DNA of 64,000 bases from Streptomyces sp. SCUT-3 (GCF_014083985.1 NZ_CP046907.1:2088001-2152000), one strand, 5' to 3'. Positions 26,771 to 37,476 are shown, counted from the first letter of the stretch. Translations and numbers: made by a program. Notes: a model not told the origin generated them from the sequence alone.

Positions 26771-27613
26771 TCAGTCGACGGGAAAGGCCACGTCGCAGAC
26801 CTCGTCGGCCGGGCCGGCCCCGTCCCAGTCGGCGAAGTAGACCTCCCGGCCGGCCCCGGTACAGGTCCGGCCCCTGGCCGCGGCCCACTGCACGACCGCG
26901 TCGTAGGCGGACAGGATCTGCGGGAACTCCACCTGCGCCTTCGTCAGCCTGACGTACGCCTCCCGGTGCGCCGGCTCGCGCCGCACCGCCGCGTCCCCCT
27001 CGACGTCGTCGCCCGCCGCGACCGGCAGGCAGATCTCCACCGGCCCGTCGCCGTCCTCGTTGACCTCCCCGTGGTAGACGACGAACACCGGCCCCGCCGG
27101 CCCCCCGTACGCCTGCGCGGCCCCGCACAGCCGCTTCGTCGCCGCGCCGATCCACCCGGGCAGTTCCTCCACCCGCACGTGCCGCTGCTCGGTGAGCACC
27201 ACCTGCTCGGGCACCTCCCGCTCCCGCACCTCGTCCATCCTCGCGTTCCCTTCTTCTCCGGACAGTCGGCCACGGAGGTGCGCGGCCGGCTCCCGCTGGG
27301 CCGCCACGCGGCGCTCGACGGCCTCCCAGTGGGCCGCGACGAGTTCGGCGCCCGCCGGCCCGGGGACCGCCAGGACCTTCGCGACCTCCGCCAGCGGCAT
27401 GTCCGGCCGCCGCAGCAGCACCACTGTCCGGGCAGTCGCCAACTGGCTCTCCCGGTAACGGCGGTAGCCGCTGACCGGGTCGACGCGGGCGGGTCTGAGG
27501 AGCCCCTGCCGGTCGTACAGCCGCAGCGCCTTCATCGACAGCCGCGCGCGGCGGGCGAAGACCCCTATGGACATCAGCGGGTCGTCCGGCCCCTCTTCCC
27601 GCTCCCTGCTCAT
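26771..27613 (-). CDS. MerR-family regulator with GyrI-like effector domain
   Basis: 280 residues. The N-terminal MerR HTH reads SIGVFARRARLSMKALRLYD, then RQGLLRPARVDPVSGYRRY, followed by the dimerisation helix (about 70-125). The C-terminal GyrI/SOUL-like drug-binding domain (about 130-280) carries EREVPEQVVLTEQRHVRVEE and EICLPVAAGDDVEGD. This is the BmrR/TipA-like layout in which a bound small molecule activates a promoter with a long spacer. The ATG at 27613 has GGAGG eight bases upstream, better than the GTG two codons earlier. The target promoter is not evident. Confidence 0.87.
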   Translation of the reverse strand: MSREREEGPDDPLMSIGVFARRARLSMKALRLYDRQGLLRPARVDPVSGYRRYRESQLATARTVVLLRRPDMPLAEVAKVLAVPGPAGAELVAAHWEAVERRVAAQREPAAHLRGRLSGEEGNARMDEVREREVPEQVVLTEQRHVRVEELPGWIGAATKRLCGAAQAYGGPAGPVFVVYHGEVNEDGDGPVEICLPVAAGDDVEGDAAVRREPAHREAYVRLTKAQVEFPQILSAYDAVVQWAAARGRTCTGAGREVYFADWDGAGPADEVCDVAFPVD

Positions 27614-27714
27614 GCGCACATCCTCCGCGCCGGGCGCTCTCGCCCGGCACTCCGTACGTTCGGGTCTGCCCCAGGGGGAGGGTCAAGAGGGGCGGGGGGC
27701 GGGCGGCAGCACGA

Positions 27715-27748
27715 CGGCCGGCCGCCCTGCGGACAGGGCGGCCGGCCG
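27715..27748. terminator. Perfect 15-bp hairpin after subtilase 1
   Basis: Arms 27715-27729 and 27734-27748 pair exactly around CGGA. It lies 66 bases past the protease stop on the minus strand, before the divergent-looking MerR leader. Confidence 0.75.
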
Positions 27749-27813
27749 GTTGTTGCGAGGAGCACCCGGTGGGGTCCGGACCGGATCAGGGCCGGGTGCG
27801 GGGAGGGCCCGGA

Positions 27814-29382
27814 TCAGAACTGCAGGGACCAGGAGTCGATGTAGCCCGTGTCGTAGGTGTAGGCGTCGTAGACCCGCAGCTTCCAGGTGCCGTTGGCCAC
27901 CTCGGAGGAGGCGTTCACCGTGTAGGTGGTGATCACGTTGTCGGCGCTGCCGCCGGTGCCGGTGCTCTTCATCCGGTAGGCGGTGCCGTCGGGGGCGACC
28001 AGGTCGATCTGCAGGTCACCGCTGTAGGTGTGCTTGATGTCGACACCGACCTGCAGGGCGGACGGCGCGTTGCCGGAGACGCCGGTCACGGTGATCGGGG
28101 ACTCGACGGTGCCCCTGTCCACGATGTTGTAGTTGGCCGTGTTCTCGAAGCGGGGGCCGGCCGGCGGGGTGGTGCCGCCGCTGCCGACGTTGAGGAGCTT
28201 GTTCGGCGATCCGGTGCCCGGGCTGGTGACGACGTTGGAGACGGCGTTGTTGACCAGGGCGGTGCTCACCTGGGCCGGGGTGGCGGAGGTGTTGTCGGCC
28301 AGGTACAGGGCGGCGGCGCCGGCCACGTGCGGGGTGGCCATCGAGGTGCCGGAGATGGTGTTGGTGGCCGTGTCCGAGGTGTTCCAGGTGGAGGTGATGG
28401 ACGAGCCGGGGGCGAAGATGTCCAGGATCGAGCCGTAGTTGGAGAAGCTGGAGCGGGCGTCGCTGCTGGTCGTGGAGCCGACCGTGATCGCCTCGGCCAC
28501 CCGGGCCGGGGAGTAGTTGGAGGCGTTGGCGTTGTCGTTGCCCGCGGCCACCGCGTAGGTGACGCCGGAGGCTATGGAGTTGCGCACCGCGTCGTCCAGG
28601 GCGGTGCTGGCGCCGCCACCGAGGCTCATGTTGGCCACGGCCGGCTTCTGGGCGTTGGCGGTCACCCAGTCGATGCCCTTGATGACGCCGGCGGTGGTGC
28701 CGGAGCCGTTGTTGTCCAGCACGCGCACGCCGACGATCTTGGCCTTCTTGGCCACGCCGTAGGCGTTGCCGGCGATGGTGCCGGCGACGTGGGTGCCGTG
28801 GCCGTTGCCGTCCTGGGCGACGTTGTCGTTGTCGACCGCGTCGTAGCCGTTGAAGGCGCGGCCGCCGAAGTCGGAGTGCGAGATGCGCACGCCGGTGTCG
28901 ATGACGTACGCGGTCACGCCCTGGCCCGCGGAGTCGGGGTAGGTGTAGGAGCCGTTGAGCGGCAGGGCGGCCTGGTCGAGGCGGTCCAGGCCCCAGGTGG
29001 CGCCGGTCTGGGTGCCGACCGCGTGGACGACCTCGTTCTGGACGACGCTCTTCACGGCGGGGTCGGCCGCGAACTTCTTCGCCTCGGCCTCGGTCATGGT
29101 GACCGCGTAGCCGTTCAGCGCTTCCTTGTAGGTGTGCTCGACGTCGGCGCCGAATCTCTTCGCCAGGCTCTTGCCGGCGCTGGACCCGGCGTCGGGCGCC
29201 TCCTCCTCGAGGACCACGATGTAGCTGTTCTTGATCGCCTCGGCGGCGCCGGCGTTCTCGATCTTCCCCTCCGCGGGGGCCGCGAACGCGGGGAGCGCCG
29301 TGCCGGCGCCGAGGGCGAGGACGACGCCGGTTGCTGCCATGACGCCGGCGAGACGCCGCTGTGACGAGCGCTTGACTGCCAT
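27814..29382 (-). CDS. Secreted subtilisin-like serine protease with P domain
   Basis: 522 residues. Signal peptide 1-35 ([20 protein letters not shown], cut near PAFAA); I9 inhibitor propeptide about 52-125 ([27 protein letters not shown]); S8 catalytic domain about 150-395 with Asp162 (AYVIDTGV), His195 ([10 protein letters not shown]), oxyanion Asn282 ([17 protein letters not shown]) and Ser347 ([12 protein letters not shown]). A Gly/Pro linker leads to a P/Homo-B beta domain (about 415-522; [17 protein letters not shown]). It resembles proteinase K/aqualysin-type exoproteases. The ATG at 29382 has AGGAGG ten bases upstream. It should be active and exported by Sec. Confidence 0.95.
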   Translation of the reverse strand: MAVKRSSQRRLAGVMAATGVVLALGAGTALPAFAAPAEGKIENAGAAEAIKNSYIVVLEEEAPDAGSSAGKSLAKRFGADVEHTYKEALNGYAVTMTEAEAKKFAADPAVKSVVQNEVVHAVGTQTGATWGLDRLDQAALPLNGSYTYPDSAGQGVTAYVIDTGVRISHSDFGGRAFNGYDAVDNDNVAQDGNGHGTHVAGTIAGNAYGVAKKAKIVGVRVLDNNGSGTTAGVIKGIDWVTANAQKPAVANMSLGGGASTALDDAVRNSIASGVTYAVAAGNDNANASNYSPARVAEAITVGSTTSSDARSSFSNYGSILDIFAPGSSITSTWNTSDTATNTISGTSMATPHVAGAAALYLADNTSATPAQVSTALVNNAVSNVVTSPGTGSPNKLLNVGSGGTTPPAGPRFENTANYNIVDRGTVESPITVTGVSGNAPSALQVGVDIKHTYSGDLQIDLVAPDGTAYRMKSTGTGGSADNVITTYTVNASSEVANGTWKLRVYDAYTYDTGYIDSWSLQF

Positions 29383-29934
29383 TCGGGGGTTCCTCCTGCA
29401 GAGGTGGTGCACGGATGTGGGGACCCGCCTCCGCCCGGGGGTGCCGGGCAGGGACGCACACGGCGGCGCCGCGCGACGGGACCGGGGGCGGTTCCCGACG
29501 CGTGAACGTACAGGCCATTTATTTCATGCGCATGACAAATACTTCCGTCGTGCGCCATGCTGATTCCTTGCGACCGCCAGCGAAAGATTGACGGACGAAC
29601 AGGTGTCGCACAAGAGGTCGCGGTGTTCTTTTTCGGTTCACCGCGTTCCGGTGATCGGGCGGAACGGGGGAAACAAACAACCACCGGTTCTGCTCTTTGA
29701 CCCTCCCGACCTGGCACTCCGTGGCATCCGCCGTACGCACCGGCCGCCGCAGGAAGATCCGGAGAAAGCCCCGCGAAAAGGGTTTCCCCCAACTCGCCCC
29801 CGGCCAACCCTTTTCCCGGGGCCGAGGGTTTTCCCTTTCTTTCCGGAAACCGCCGGATCCGCCGGCCGCCGGCCCCGGCCGCTTCCCCGGGTCCGCCGCT
29901 GTCCGGACATGTCCCCTGCGGCAGAGGGGAGTTC
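29383..29934. promoter_or_regulatory. Intergenic region between the two subtilase genes
   Basis: 552 bases: promoter and leader of subtilase 1 (minus strand) and downstream region of subtilase 2. An AT-rich patch at 29517-29545 contains the palindrome CATGCGCATG (29525-29534) followed by ACAAAT. A related TTGTCATG (minus strand) also lies upstream of subtilase 2 near 31356-31363. No convincing gene was seen; open frames here lack coding character. Confidence 0.4.
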
Positions 29935-31242
29935 TCAGCCGCCGCAGGGAACGTACAGCAGCTTGTCCGGCGAGCCGGCACCCGGGTTGGTGACGACGCC
30001 GGAAGTGGCGTTCGCCACCAGGGCGTTGCGCACCTGCGAGGGGGTGGCGGCGGGATTGTCCGCCAGGTACAGGGCCGCGGCGCCGGCCACGTGCGGAGCG
30101 GCCACGGACGTACCGGAGAGGGTGTTGACGGCCGTGTCGGACGTTCCCCAGACGGAGGTGATGGAGGACCCCGGGGCGAAGATGTCCAGTCCCGGGCCGT
30201 AGTTGGAGAAGCTCGCGCGGGCGTCGTTGGCGGTGGCGGCGCCGACCGTGATCGCCTCGGCCACCCGGGCCGGGGACGACGAAGAGGTGTCGGTGGCCGA
30301 ACTGCCCGCAGCCACCGCGTAGGTGACGCCGGAGGCTATGGAGTTGCGCACCGCGGCGTCCAGGGCGGTGCTGGCGGCGCCACCCACACTCATGTTGGCC
30401 ACGGCCGGCTTGACGGCGTTCGCGGTCACCCAGTCGACGCCCGCTATCACCCCGGAGAGGGTGCCGGAGCCGTTGTCGCCCAGCACCCGCACACCGACGA
30501 TCCTGGCCTTCTTCGCCACGCCGTGGAGGGTGCTCGCCACGATCCCCGCGACGTGGGTGCCGTGGCCGTTGCCGTCCTGGGCGACGTTGTCGCCGTCGAC
30601 CGCGTCGTAGCCGTTGTACGCACGGCCGCCGAAGCCGCTGTGCGAGACGCGCACGCCGGTGTCGATGACGTACGCGGTCACCCCCTGGCCCGCGGAGGCC
30701 GGGTAGGTGTACTTGCGGTCCAGCGGCAGATTGCGCTGGTCGATGCGGTCCAGGCCCCACGAGGGCGGGTCGTACTGGGTCGTGCACGCCAGGGCCCCGG
30801 GCGCATCCGCGCCCCCTCCTCCCTCCGCCCTGCCGTCCCCCGCCCCACCCGCCGCCGGGCTGCCGAGGGCGTGGACGACGCGGTCCTGGACAACAGCCTC
30901 CACGGCGGGGTCGGCGGCGAACCTCTTCGCCGCGGCCTCGGTCATGGCGACCTCGTAGCCGTTCAGCGCCGCCGTGTAGGTCCGGCGGACGTCGGCGCCG
31001 AACCTCTCGGCGAGGCTCCTGCCCCTGCTCGACCCCGCGCGCGGCGCGCTCTCCTTGAGGACGACGATGTAGCGGCCCTCGACCGCCTCGGCGGCGTCGG
31101 CGTTCTCAATCACCCCCTCGGCCGGGGCCGGGACCGGAGCCGCGGCCACCGGGGGGTGCACCCCCGCTCCGAAGGCGAGGGCGAGGGCGAGGGCCGCCGG
31201 GACCCCGGCGCGGTGCCGCCTGGACGGACGCTTCACTGCCAT
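29935..31242 (-). CDS. Secreted subtilisin-like protease paralogue, altered oxyanion hole
   Basis: 435 residues. Signal peptide about 1-35, I9 propeptide about 57-127, then an inserted Gly/Ala-rich loop (130-152) before the S8 domain. Asp194 (AYVIDTGV), His228 ([10 protein letters not shown]) and Ser379 (SGTSVAAPHVAG) are kept. The oxyanion Asn of its neighbour (AAGNDN) is replaced by Ser314 (AAGSSATDTSSSSPA). It lacks the P domain and ends PDKLLYVPCGG; Cys153 and Cys433 are extra. It is a tandem duplicate of the preceding subtilase. Activity may be lowered, or the gene may be on the way to a non-catalytic role. Confidence 0.92.
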   Translation of the reverse strand: MAVKRPSRRHRAGVPAALALALAFGAGVHPPVAAAPVPAPAEGVIENADAAEAVEGRYIVVLKESAPRAGSSRGRSLAERFGADVRRTYTAALNGYEVAMTEAAAKRFAADPAVEAVVQDRVVHALGSPAAGGAGDGRAEGGGGADAPGALACTTQYDPPSWGLDRIDQRNLPLDRKYTYPASAGQGVTAYVIDTGVRVSHSGFGGRAYNGYDAVDGDNVAQDGNGHGTHVAGIVASTLHGVAKKARIVGVRVLGDNGSGTLSGVIAGVDWVTANAVKPAVANMSVGGAASTALDAAVRNSIASGVTYAVAAGSSATDTSSSSPARVAEAITVGAATANDARASFSNYGPGLDIFAPGSSITSVWGTSDTAVNTLSGTSVAAPHVAGAAALYLADNPAATPSQVRNALVANATSGVVTNPGAGSPDKLLYVPCGG

Positions 31243-31858
31243 GCGAGGACTCCTCCTGCGAAGGTGGTGCGCGAAGGGGACACGTACGCGGGCGCGGCGG
31301 CGGGAGGCGGGGGCGCGAGCCCGTCCACCACACCGAACGGACAGTATGTCGCTTACATGACAAGTGTCGTCAACGGTACGCGCACAACATGGGTTTTCTC
31401 AGCCGCCGCCGAGAAGACTGACGCCTCCGGAAGCGGTGGGCAAGAGCGCCCGGGCCCCGGACACACAGTGAATGCAAAGACCTGTCCCGAGATCCCTTCC
31501 GAGTTGGGCATGCACCCGACACAACCGCGGACCTGAGCAGAGCAGGAGGCCGGCTTCAGGCTGAACCGTTCCGGCACAGGATGCGCATGGTGCTCGGAGA
31601 CCTGGAGTCGCTGGAGCGCCGATTTGCAGCGGCTGAGCCAGTGCTGTGGCGGGGAGCCGTCCAACCTGGTGCTTTGTCCAACAGATCGTGGAGGGCGACG
31701 GGACCTGGGTGCGGCGGTCCAGTCCGGGCCTGACATTCCAGGCGAACAACCTGCAGGACTCCCTGAACCTGTGCAGGAGCGGTCCGGGGCGGACGCGGAT
31801 CCAGTGCACGGTTCCGACGGCGCTGGGCAACTCCGGCGCACCGTGTCACGATTCGCCG
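31243..31858. other. 616-base region without a confident gene
   Basis: The left third holds the promoter of subtilase 2 (minus strand; TTGACG at 31373-31368 and CATACT at 31348-31343 are possible elements but 19 bases apart). The rest (31480-31858) is less GC-rich, with mixed reading frames and no steady codon bias. Frames such as LEDLESLERRF-like or TFQANNLQDSLNL segments are short and broken. It may be a decayed gene, but I cannot name it. Confidence 0.35.
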
Positions 31859-32308
31859 GTGACCAGCAGACCCGACCCGGCGCAGCGCCTGCGCGACCTC
31901 GCGCGGCTGCGCCGCGTCCGCGACCGGATCGACCGGGAGTACGCGCAGCCGCTGAACGTCGAGGAGCTCGCCCGCGGCGCGCACATGTCGGCCGGGCACC
32001 TCAGCCGCGAGTTCCGCCTCGCCTACGGCGAATCGCCGTACAGCTACCTGATGACGCGGCGCATCGAGCGCGCGATGGCGCTGCTGCGCCGCGGCGACCT
32101 CGGCGTCACCGAGGTCTGCTTCGCGGTCGGCTGCGCGTCGCTGGGCACCTTCAGCACCCGCTTCAGCGAGTTGGTCGGCATGTCGCCCAGCGCGTACCGG
32201 CGCCGGGCGGCCCGCTCGGCGGCGGGTGTCCCGTCGTGCGTGGCGAAGCAGGTGACCAGACCGGTCAGGAATCGAGAAGCAGGGGCCTCGGAGCCGCCCC
32301 TAGCCTGA
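31859..32308 (+). CDS. AraC-family transcriptional regulator (HTH only)
   Basis: 149 residues holding just the two-helix-turn-helix AraC DNA-binding domain (about 20-115): LNVEELARGAHMSAGHLSRE and FRLAYGESPYSYLMTRRIER, then VTEVCFAVGCASLGTFSTRF and SELVGMSPSAYRRR. There is no separate sensor domain. The GTG at 31859 is chosen because the domain begins soon after it; the longer frame upstream has no coding character. It ends five bases before the VOC gene and almost certainly forms an operon with it. It probably controls that operon and the downstream UvrA-like gene. Confidence 0.85.
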   Translation: MTSRPDPAQRLRDLARLRRVRDRIDREYAQPLNVEELARGAHMSAGHLSREFRLAYGESPYSYLMTRRIERAMALLRRGDLGVTEVCFAVGCASLGTFSTRFSELVGMSPSAYRRRAARSAAGVPSCVAKQVTRPVRNREAGASEPPLA

Positions 32309-32313
32309 CCGTC

Positions 32314-32724
32314 ATGGACATCACCATCCACGCGAGCTTCCTCCCTCACGTCGACCCGGAGGCCTCCCTGGCCTTCTACCGCGACACGCTCGGCTTCGAG
32401 GTCCGCAACGACGTCGGAACCGGCACGATGCGCTGGATCACCGTCGGCCCTCCCGGCCAGCCCGGCACGTCCGTCCTCCTGGCGCCGCCGGCCGTCGACC
32501 CCGGCATCACCGACGACGAGCGCCGCACCGTCACCGAGATGATGGCCAAGGGCACCTACGGCTGGATCCTGCTGGCCACCAAGGACCTCGACAGCACCTT
32601 CGAACGGCTGCAGGCCGGCGACACCGAGATCGTCCAGGAGCCGACCGAGCAGCCGTACGGAATCCGCGACTGCGCCGTCCGTGACCCCGCGGGCAACCTG
32701 GTCCGCATCCAGGAAGTGCGCTGA
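32314..32724 (+). CDS. VOC-family (glyoxalase/bleomycin resistance-like) protein
   Basis: 136 residues with the paired beta-alpha-beta-beta-beta modules of the vicinal-oxygen-chelate fold: LPHVDPEASLAFYRDTLGFE at the start and YGIRDCAVRDPAGNLVRIQE at the end. A potential metal ligand His is near residue 10 (FLPHVD) and a Glu near the C-terminus. Members include glyoxalases, dioxygenases and antibiotic-binding resistance proteins; the role here is unknown. It lies between an AraC regulator and a UvrA-like ATPase in the same direction, which suggests a small-molecule detoxification cassette. Confidence 0.87.
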   Translation: MDITIHASFLPHVDPEASLAFYRDTLGFEVRNDVGTGTMRWITVGPPGQPGTSVLLAPPAVDPGITDDERRTVTEMMAKGTYGWILLATKDLDSTFERLQAGDTEIVQEPTEQPYGIRDCAVRDPAGNLVRIQEVR

Positions 32725-32882
32725 GCCGACCGGCTGCCGCAGCCGCGGTCCCGCCCCGCCGTCACGGAAGAACCCGCGCCTGCGGGGCGGGACCGCACGC
32801 ACCGACGAAAGCCGGCCGGGCCGGACGACACCGGCGGGGACCGCGGAGGCGGCCCCGCCCGAAAGACGGAGACACGACAGGC

Positions 32883-35282
32883 ATGGCCAAGAGGACGGAC
32901 GCGCAGTCGCCCGCGCGGCACACCGCCGACAGCCACGATCTGATCCGCGTGCACGGCGCCCGCGAGAACAACCTCAAGGACGTCGGCATCGAGATCCCCA
33001 AACGCAGGCTGACGGTGTTCACCGGCGTCTCCGGATCGGGCAAGAGCTCGCTGGTGTTCAACACGATCGCCGCGGAGTCGCAGCGGCTGCTCAACGAGAC
33101 CCACACCGCCTTCTTGCAGGGCTTCATGCCGACGCCGGCCCGTCCCGAGGTCGACGTGCTCGACGGGCTGACGGCCGCGATCGTCGTCGACCAGCAGCGG
33201 CTGGGGTCCGACCCCCGCTCCACGGTCGGCACCGTCACCGACGCCAACGCGATGCTGCGCATCCTCTTCAGCCGGCTCGGGCGGCCGCACATCGGCCCGC
33301 CCGGCGCGTACTCCTTCAACGTCGCCCCCGTCCGGGCCAGCGGTGCGATCACCGTCGAGCGCGGCGCCCGGAAAACCGTGCGGGCGACCTACAACCGCAC
33401 CGGCGGGATGTGCACGCGCTGCGAGGGCCGGGGCACGGTCTCCGACATCGACCTCACCCAGCTCTACGACGACTCCAAGTCGATCGCCGGGGGCGCGTTC
33501 ACCATCCCCGGCTGGAAGGCGGACAGCCTCTGGACCGTGCGGGTCTACGCCGAGTCGGGCTTCCTCGACCCGGACAAGCCGATCCGCGAGTTCACCGAGA
33601 AGGAGATGCGGGACTTCCTCCACCGGGAACCGACCAAGGTGAAGGTCGAGGGCGTGAACCTCACCTACGAGGGGCTGGTCCCCAAGGTCCGGAAGGCGTT
33701 CCTGTCCAAGGACAAGGAGGCCCTGCAGCCGCACGTCCGGGCGTTCGTGGAGCGGGCGGTCACCTTCACCACCTGCCCCGAGTGCGACGGCACCCGGCTC
33801 AGTGAGGGGGCCCGGTCGTCGAGGATCGAGGGGATCTCCATCGCCGACGCGTGCGCGATGGAGATCCGCGACCTGGCCGACTGGGTGCGCGGCCTGGAGG
33901 AGCCCTCGGTGGCGCCGCTGCTCACCGCGCTGCAGCAGACCTTCGACTCGTTCGCGGAGATCGGGCTGGGCTACCTCTCGCTCGACAGGCCGTCGGCCAC
34001 GCTGTCGGGCGGCGAGGCTCAGCGCGTCAAGATGATCCGCCACCTCGGCTCCTCGCTCACCGACGTCACCTACGTCTTCGACGAGCCCACCTCGGGGCTG
34101 CACCCCCACGACGTCCAGCGCACGAACGGCCTGCTGCTGCGGCTGCGGGACAAGGGCAACACGGTGCTCGTCGTGGAGCACAAGCCGGAGGTGATCGCGA
34201 TCGCCGACCACGTCGTCGACCTCGGCCCCGGCGCCGGCACGGCGGGCGGCACCGTCTGCTTCGAGGGCACCGTCGAGGGGCTGCGGGCCGCCGGCACCCT
34301 CACCGGCCGCCACCTCGACGACCGGGCCGCGCTCAAGGAGACGGTGCGCACGCCCACCGGCCGGCTCCCGGTCCGCGGCGCGAGGACGCACAACCTGCGC
34401 GGCGTCGACGTGGACATCCCGCTCGGGGTGCTCGTCGCCGTCACCGGCGTCGCCGGCTCCGGCAAGAGTTCCCTCGTGCACGGGTCGCTGTGCCGGCAGC
34501 CGTGGGCCGCCGACGCGGGCGTGGTGTCGGTCGACCAGAGCGCGATCCGGGGCTCGCGACGGAGCAACCCGGCGACGTACACCGGGCTGCTCGACCCGAT
34601 CCGCAAGGCGTTCGCCAAGGCCAACGGCGTGAAGCCGTCGCTCTTCAGCGCCAACTCCGAGGGGGCCTGCCCCGGCTGCAACGGGGCCGGCGTCGTCCAC
34701 ACCGACCTGGCGACGGCGGCCGGCGTCACCTCCCCCTGCGAGGAGTGCGAGGGCAGGCGGTTCCAGGCGTCGGTGCTGGAGCACCGCCTCGGCGGCCGCG
34801 ACATCAGCGAGGTGCTGGCGATGTCGGTGACCGAGGCCGGGGAGTTCTTCGGCTCCGGACAGGCGCGCACGCCGGCCGCACAGGCCGTCCTCGGCCGGCT
34901 CGCCGACGTCGGGCTCGGCTACCTCGGCCTGGGCCAGCCGCTCACCACACTGTCCGGCGGCGAACGGCAACGGCTCAAGCTGGCCACGCACATGGCGGAC
35001 AAGGGCGGCCTCTACGTCCTCGACGAGCCCACCACCGGCCTCCACCTCGCCGACGTCGAGCAGCTGCTCGGCCTGCTCGACCGGCTCGTCGACTCCGGCA
35101 AGTCGGTCGTCGTCGTCGAGCACCACCAGGCGGTCATGGCGCACGCCGACTGGATCATCGACCTGGGCCCCGGCGCCGGCCACGACGGCGGCCGGATCGT
35201 CTTCGAGGGCACGCCCGCCGACCTCGTAGCCGCCCGCTCCACACTCACCGGCGAGCACCTCGCGGCCTACGTCGGCGCCTGA
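32883..35282 (+). CDS. UvrA-like ABC ATPase (UvrA2 / drug-resistance type)
   Basis: 799 residues, shorter than UvrA (about 950). Two ABC modules: Walker [10 protein letters not shown] (48-56) and GVAGSGKSS, signatures [10 protein letters not shown] and [12 protein letters not shown], Walker [13 protein letters not shown] and [12 protein letters not shown]. Two Cys4 zinc fingers are visible (CTRCEGRG...CPECDGTRL and CPGCNGAG...CEECEGRRF). The missing length fits loss of the UvrB-interaction insertion, as in UvrA2 and DrrC-like proteins linked to resistance to DNA-binding drugs. It follows the AraC-VOC pair by 158 bases. It is not the general repair UvrA. Confidence 0.9.
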   Translation: MAKRTDAQSPARHTADSHDLIRVHGARENNLKDVGIEIPKRRLTVFTGVSGSGKSSLVFNTIAAESQRLLNETHTAFLQGFMPTPARPEVDVLDGLTAAIVVDQQRLGSDPRSTVGTVTDANAMLRILFSRLGRPHIGPPGAYSFNVAPVRASGAITVERGARKTVRATYNRTGGMCTRCEGRGTVSDIDLTQLYDDSKSIAGGAFTIPGWKADSLWTVRVYAESGFLDPDKPIREFTEKEMRDFLHREPTKVKVEGVNLTYEGLVPKVRKAFLSKDKEALQPHVRAFVERAVTFTTCPECDGTRLSEGARSSRIEGISIADACAMEIRDLADWVRGLEEPSVAPLLTALQQTFDSFAEIGLGYLSLDRPSATLSGGEAQRVKMIRHLGSSLTDVTYVFDEPTSGLHPHDVQRTNGLLLRLRDKGNTVLVVEHKPEVIAIADHVVDLGPGAGTAGGTVCFEGTVEGLRAAGTLTGRHLDDRAALKETVRTPTGRLPVRGARTHNLRGVDVDIPLGVLVAVTGVAGSGKSSLVHGSLCRQPWAADAGVVSVDQSAIRGSRRSNPATYTGLLDPIRKAFAKANGVKPSLFSANSEGACPGCNGAGVVHTDLATAAGVTSPCEECEGRRFQASVLEHRLGGRDISEVLAMSVTEAGEFFGSGQARTPAAQAVLGRLADVGLGYLGLGQPLTTLSGGERQRLKLATHMADKGGLYVLDEPTTGLHLADVEQLLGLLDRLVDSGKSVVVVEHHQAVMAHADWIIDLGPGAGHDGGRIVFEGTPADLVAARSTLTGEHLAAYVGA

Positions 35283-35542
35283 CGGGGGCCGGGGCCCGGG
35301 GGCCGAGGACCTCGCGGACACCGCGGGGCCCGGCCGGGCCCGGCACGCGCCCCGCCCCCGGCTCCGGCCCCACCGGCAGCACGTCCGCATCCCGGCCGAC
35401 CGGTCCGCCGTCCGGACGGCCCGGTCGCGGCCGTCCCGGTCCGGGCAGGAGTCCGGCCGACGCGAACGCAGTAGGAACCCGTCTTGGAAGGGCCGGGCCC
35501 CTACGCGGAAAAGGCCCCGCACCGCGACGCAGACTCCTCGCA

Positions 35543-35577
35543 TTGTGTACACATGGCACACATGGTACACTTGAGGC
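35543..35577 (+). promoter_or_regulatory. Leaderless promoter with operator half-sites, phd-relE
   Basis: TTGTGT (35543-35548), 17-base spacer and TACACT (35566-35571) form a good sigma-70-type promoter. The predicted +1 falls on or next to the ATG at 35578, so the transcript would be leaderless. An inverted repeat GTGTAC (35545-35550) / GTACAC (35565-35570) overlays both hexamers, as expected of an operator for the antitoxin. Confidence 0.65.
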
Positions 35578-35847
35578 ATGACGCAGCCGCTGCCCATAGA
35601 GTCAATCCGCGACGTCCGGGCGCACTTGGCCGAGGTCGTGGAACGTGCCGATCGTGACGACATGCCCACCGTGATCACCCGGCGGGGAAAGCAGGTCGCC
35701 GCCGTCGTGTCCATCGGGGTTCTGCGCAAGTACCAGGAGTGGGAAGAGCGCGAGATCAACCGGATCATCGACGAGCGCATGGCCGGTCCGGCACCCGGCA
35801 TCCCGATCGAGGAGGTCATGAGGGAGACGCTGGCGCGCAGTGAGTGA
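35578..35847 (+). CDS. Antitoxin, Phd/YefM family
   Basis: 89 residues: ESIRDVRAHLAEVVERADRD then VITRRGKQVAAVVSIGVLRK is the N-terminal Phd/YefM dimerisation and DNA-binding fold. The C-terminal half (EREINRIIDERMAGPAPGIP) would be the toxin-neutralising helix. The ATG at 35578 seems to be at the 5' end of the mRNA. It overlaps the toxin gene by eight bases. Autoregulation through the inverted repeat in its promoter is likely. Confidence 0.88.
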   Translation: MTQPLPIESIRDVRAHLAEVVERADRDDMPTVITRRGKQVAAVVSIGVLRKYQEWEEREINRIIDERMAGPAPGIPIEEVMRETLARSE

Positions 35848-36103
35848 GTACCGCACCGTCTTCCGGCCCGAGACTCAGGCCGAGCTCCGCAAGGTCCCGC
35901 GCGACACGGCCCTCCGCATTCTGGCCAAACTGACCGAGCTGGAGAGCGACCCGCTGGGGTTCGGCACCACGGCCCTCGTCTCCCGACCCGACCGGCGCCG
36001 CCTACGGGTAGGCGACTACCGCGTGATCTACACCATCGACAACGGCGAGCTGGTGGTGTGGGTCGTACACGTCGGGCACCGCTCCAACGTCTACGACGCC
36101 TGA
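35840..36103 (+). CDS. relE: RelE/ParE-family toxin
   Basis: 87 residues with the RelE fold: YRTVFRPETQAELRKVPRDT, then LRVGDYRVIYTIDNGELVVW and the C-terminal VVHVGHRSNVYDA. Conserved Arg in RRRLRVGDYRVIY and the late HVGHRSNVY (His, Arg, Tyr) are the residues that in RelE-type toxins cut mRNA in the ribosomal A site. The GTG at 35840 overlaps the antitoxin stop. A 22-bp convergent terminator follows. Confidence 0.9.
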   Translation: MSEYRTVFRPETQAELRKVPRDTALRILAKLTELESDPLGFGTTALVSRPDRRRLRVGDYRVIYTIDNGELVVWVVHVGHRSNVYDA

Positions 36104-36138
36104 GCATCTCTTCCGCGGGGGCGAAGAACCCGGCGCGG

Positions 36139-36186
36139 GATAGACGACGGGGCCGGACTCCCACGAGTCCGGCCCCGTCGTCTATC
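36139..36186. terminator. 22-bp perfect hairpin, convergent terminator relE / ychF
   Basis: Arms 36139-36160 and 36165-36186 pair exactly around CCAC. It lies between two genes that run toward each other and can serve both strands. Confidence 0.85.
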
Positions 36187-36228
36187 CGTATGCTTGCCGG
36201 ATCCCCGATGCGGTGCTGCTTCGACCAC

Positions 36229-37302
<1,074 letters not shown>

Positions 37303-37476
37303 GTGGCGACTTCCCGTAGCGAGAACTTGAGTGGACCGGTCCACGGCAGGACCGGTCCACCAGTCTACGGGCCGCGCCCCCGCGTCCGGGCGGCGCCGGA
37401 GGCGGGCGGGAGGAGGCCCTCCCGAAAGGTGTGTCCATCACATCGTCAGACCGGTACGGCGACCTACCGTGGCCCG

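Noticed and set aside
32883-35282. The housekeeping excinuclease UvrA
   Set aside because: At 799 residues it is about 150 shorter than UvrA and sits in a regulator-VOC cassette rather than with uvrB or uvrC.
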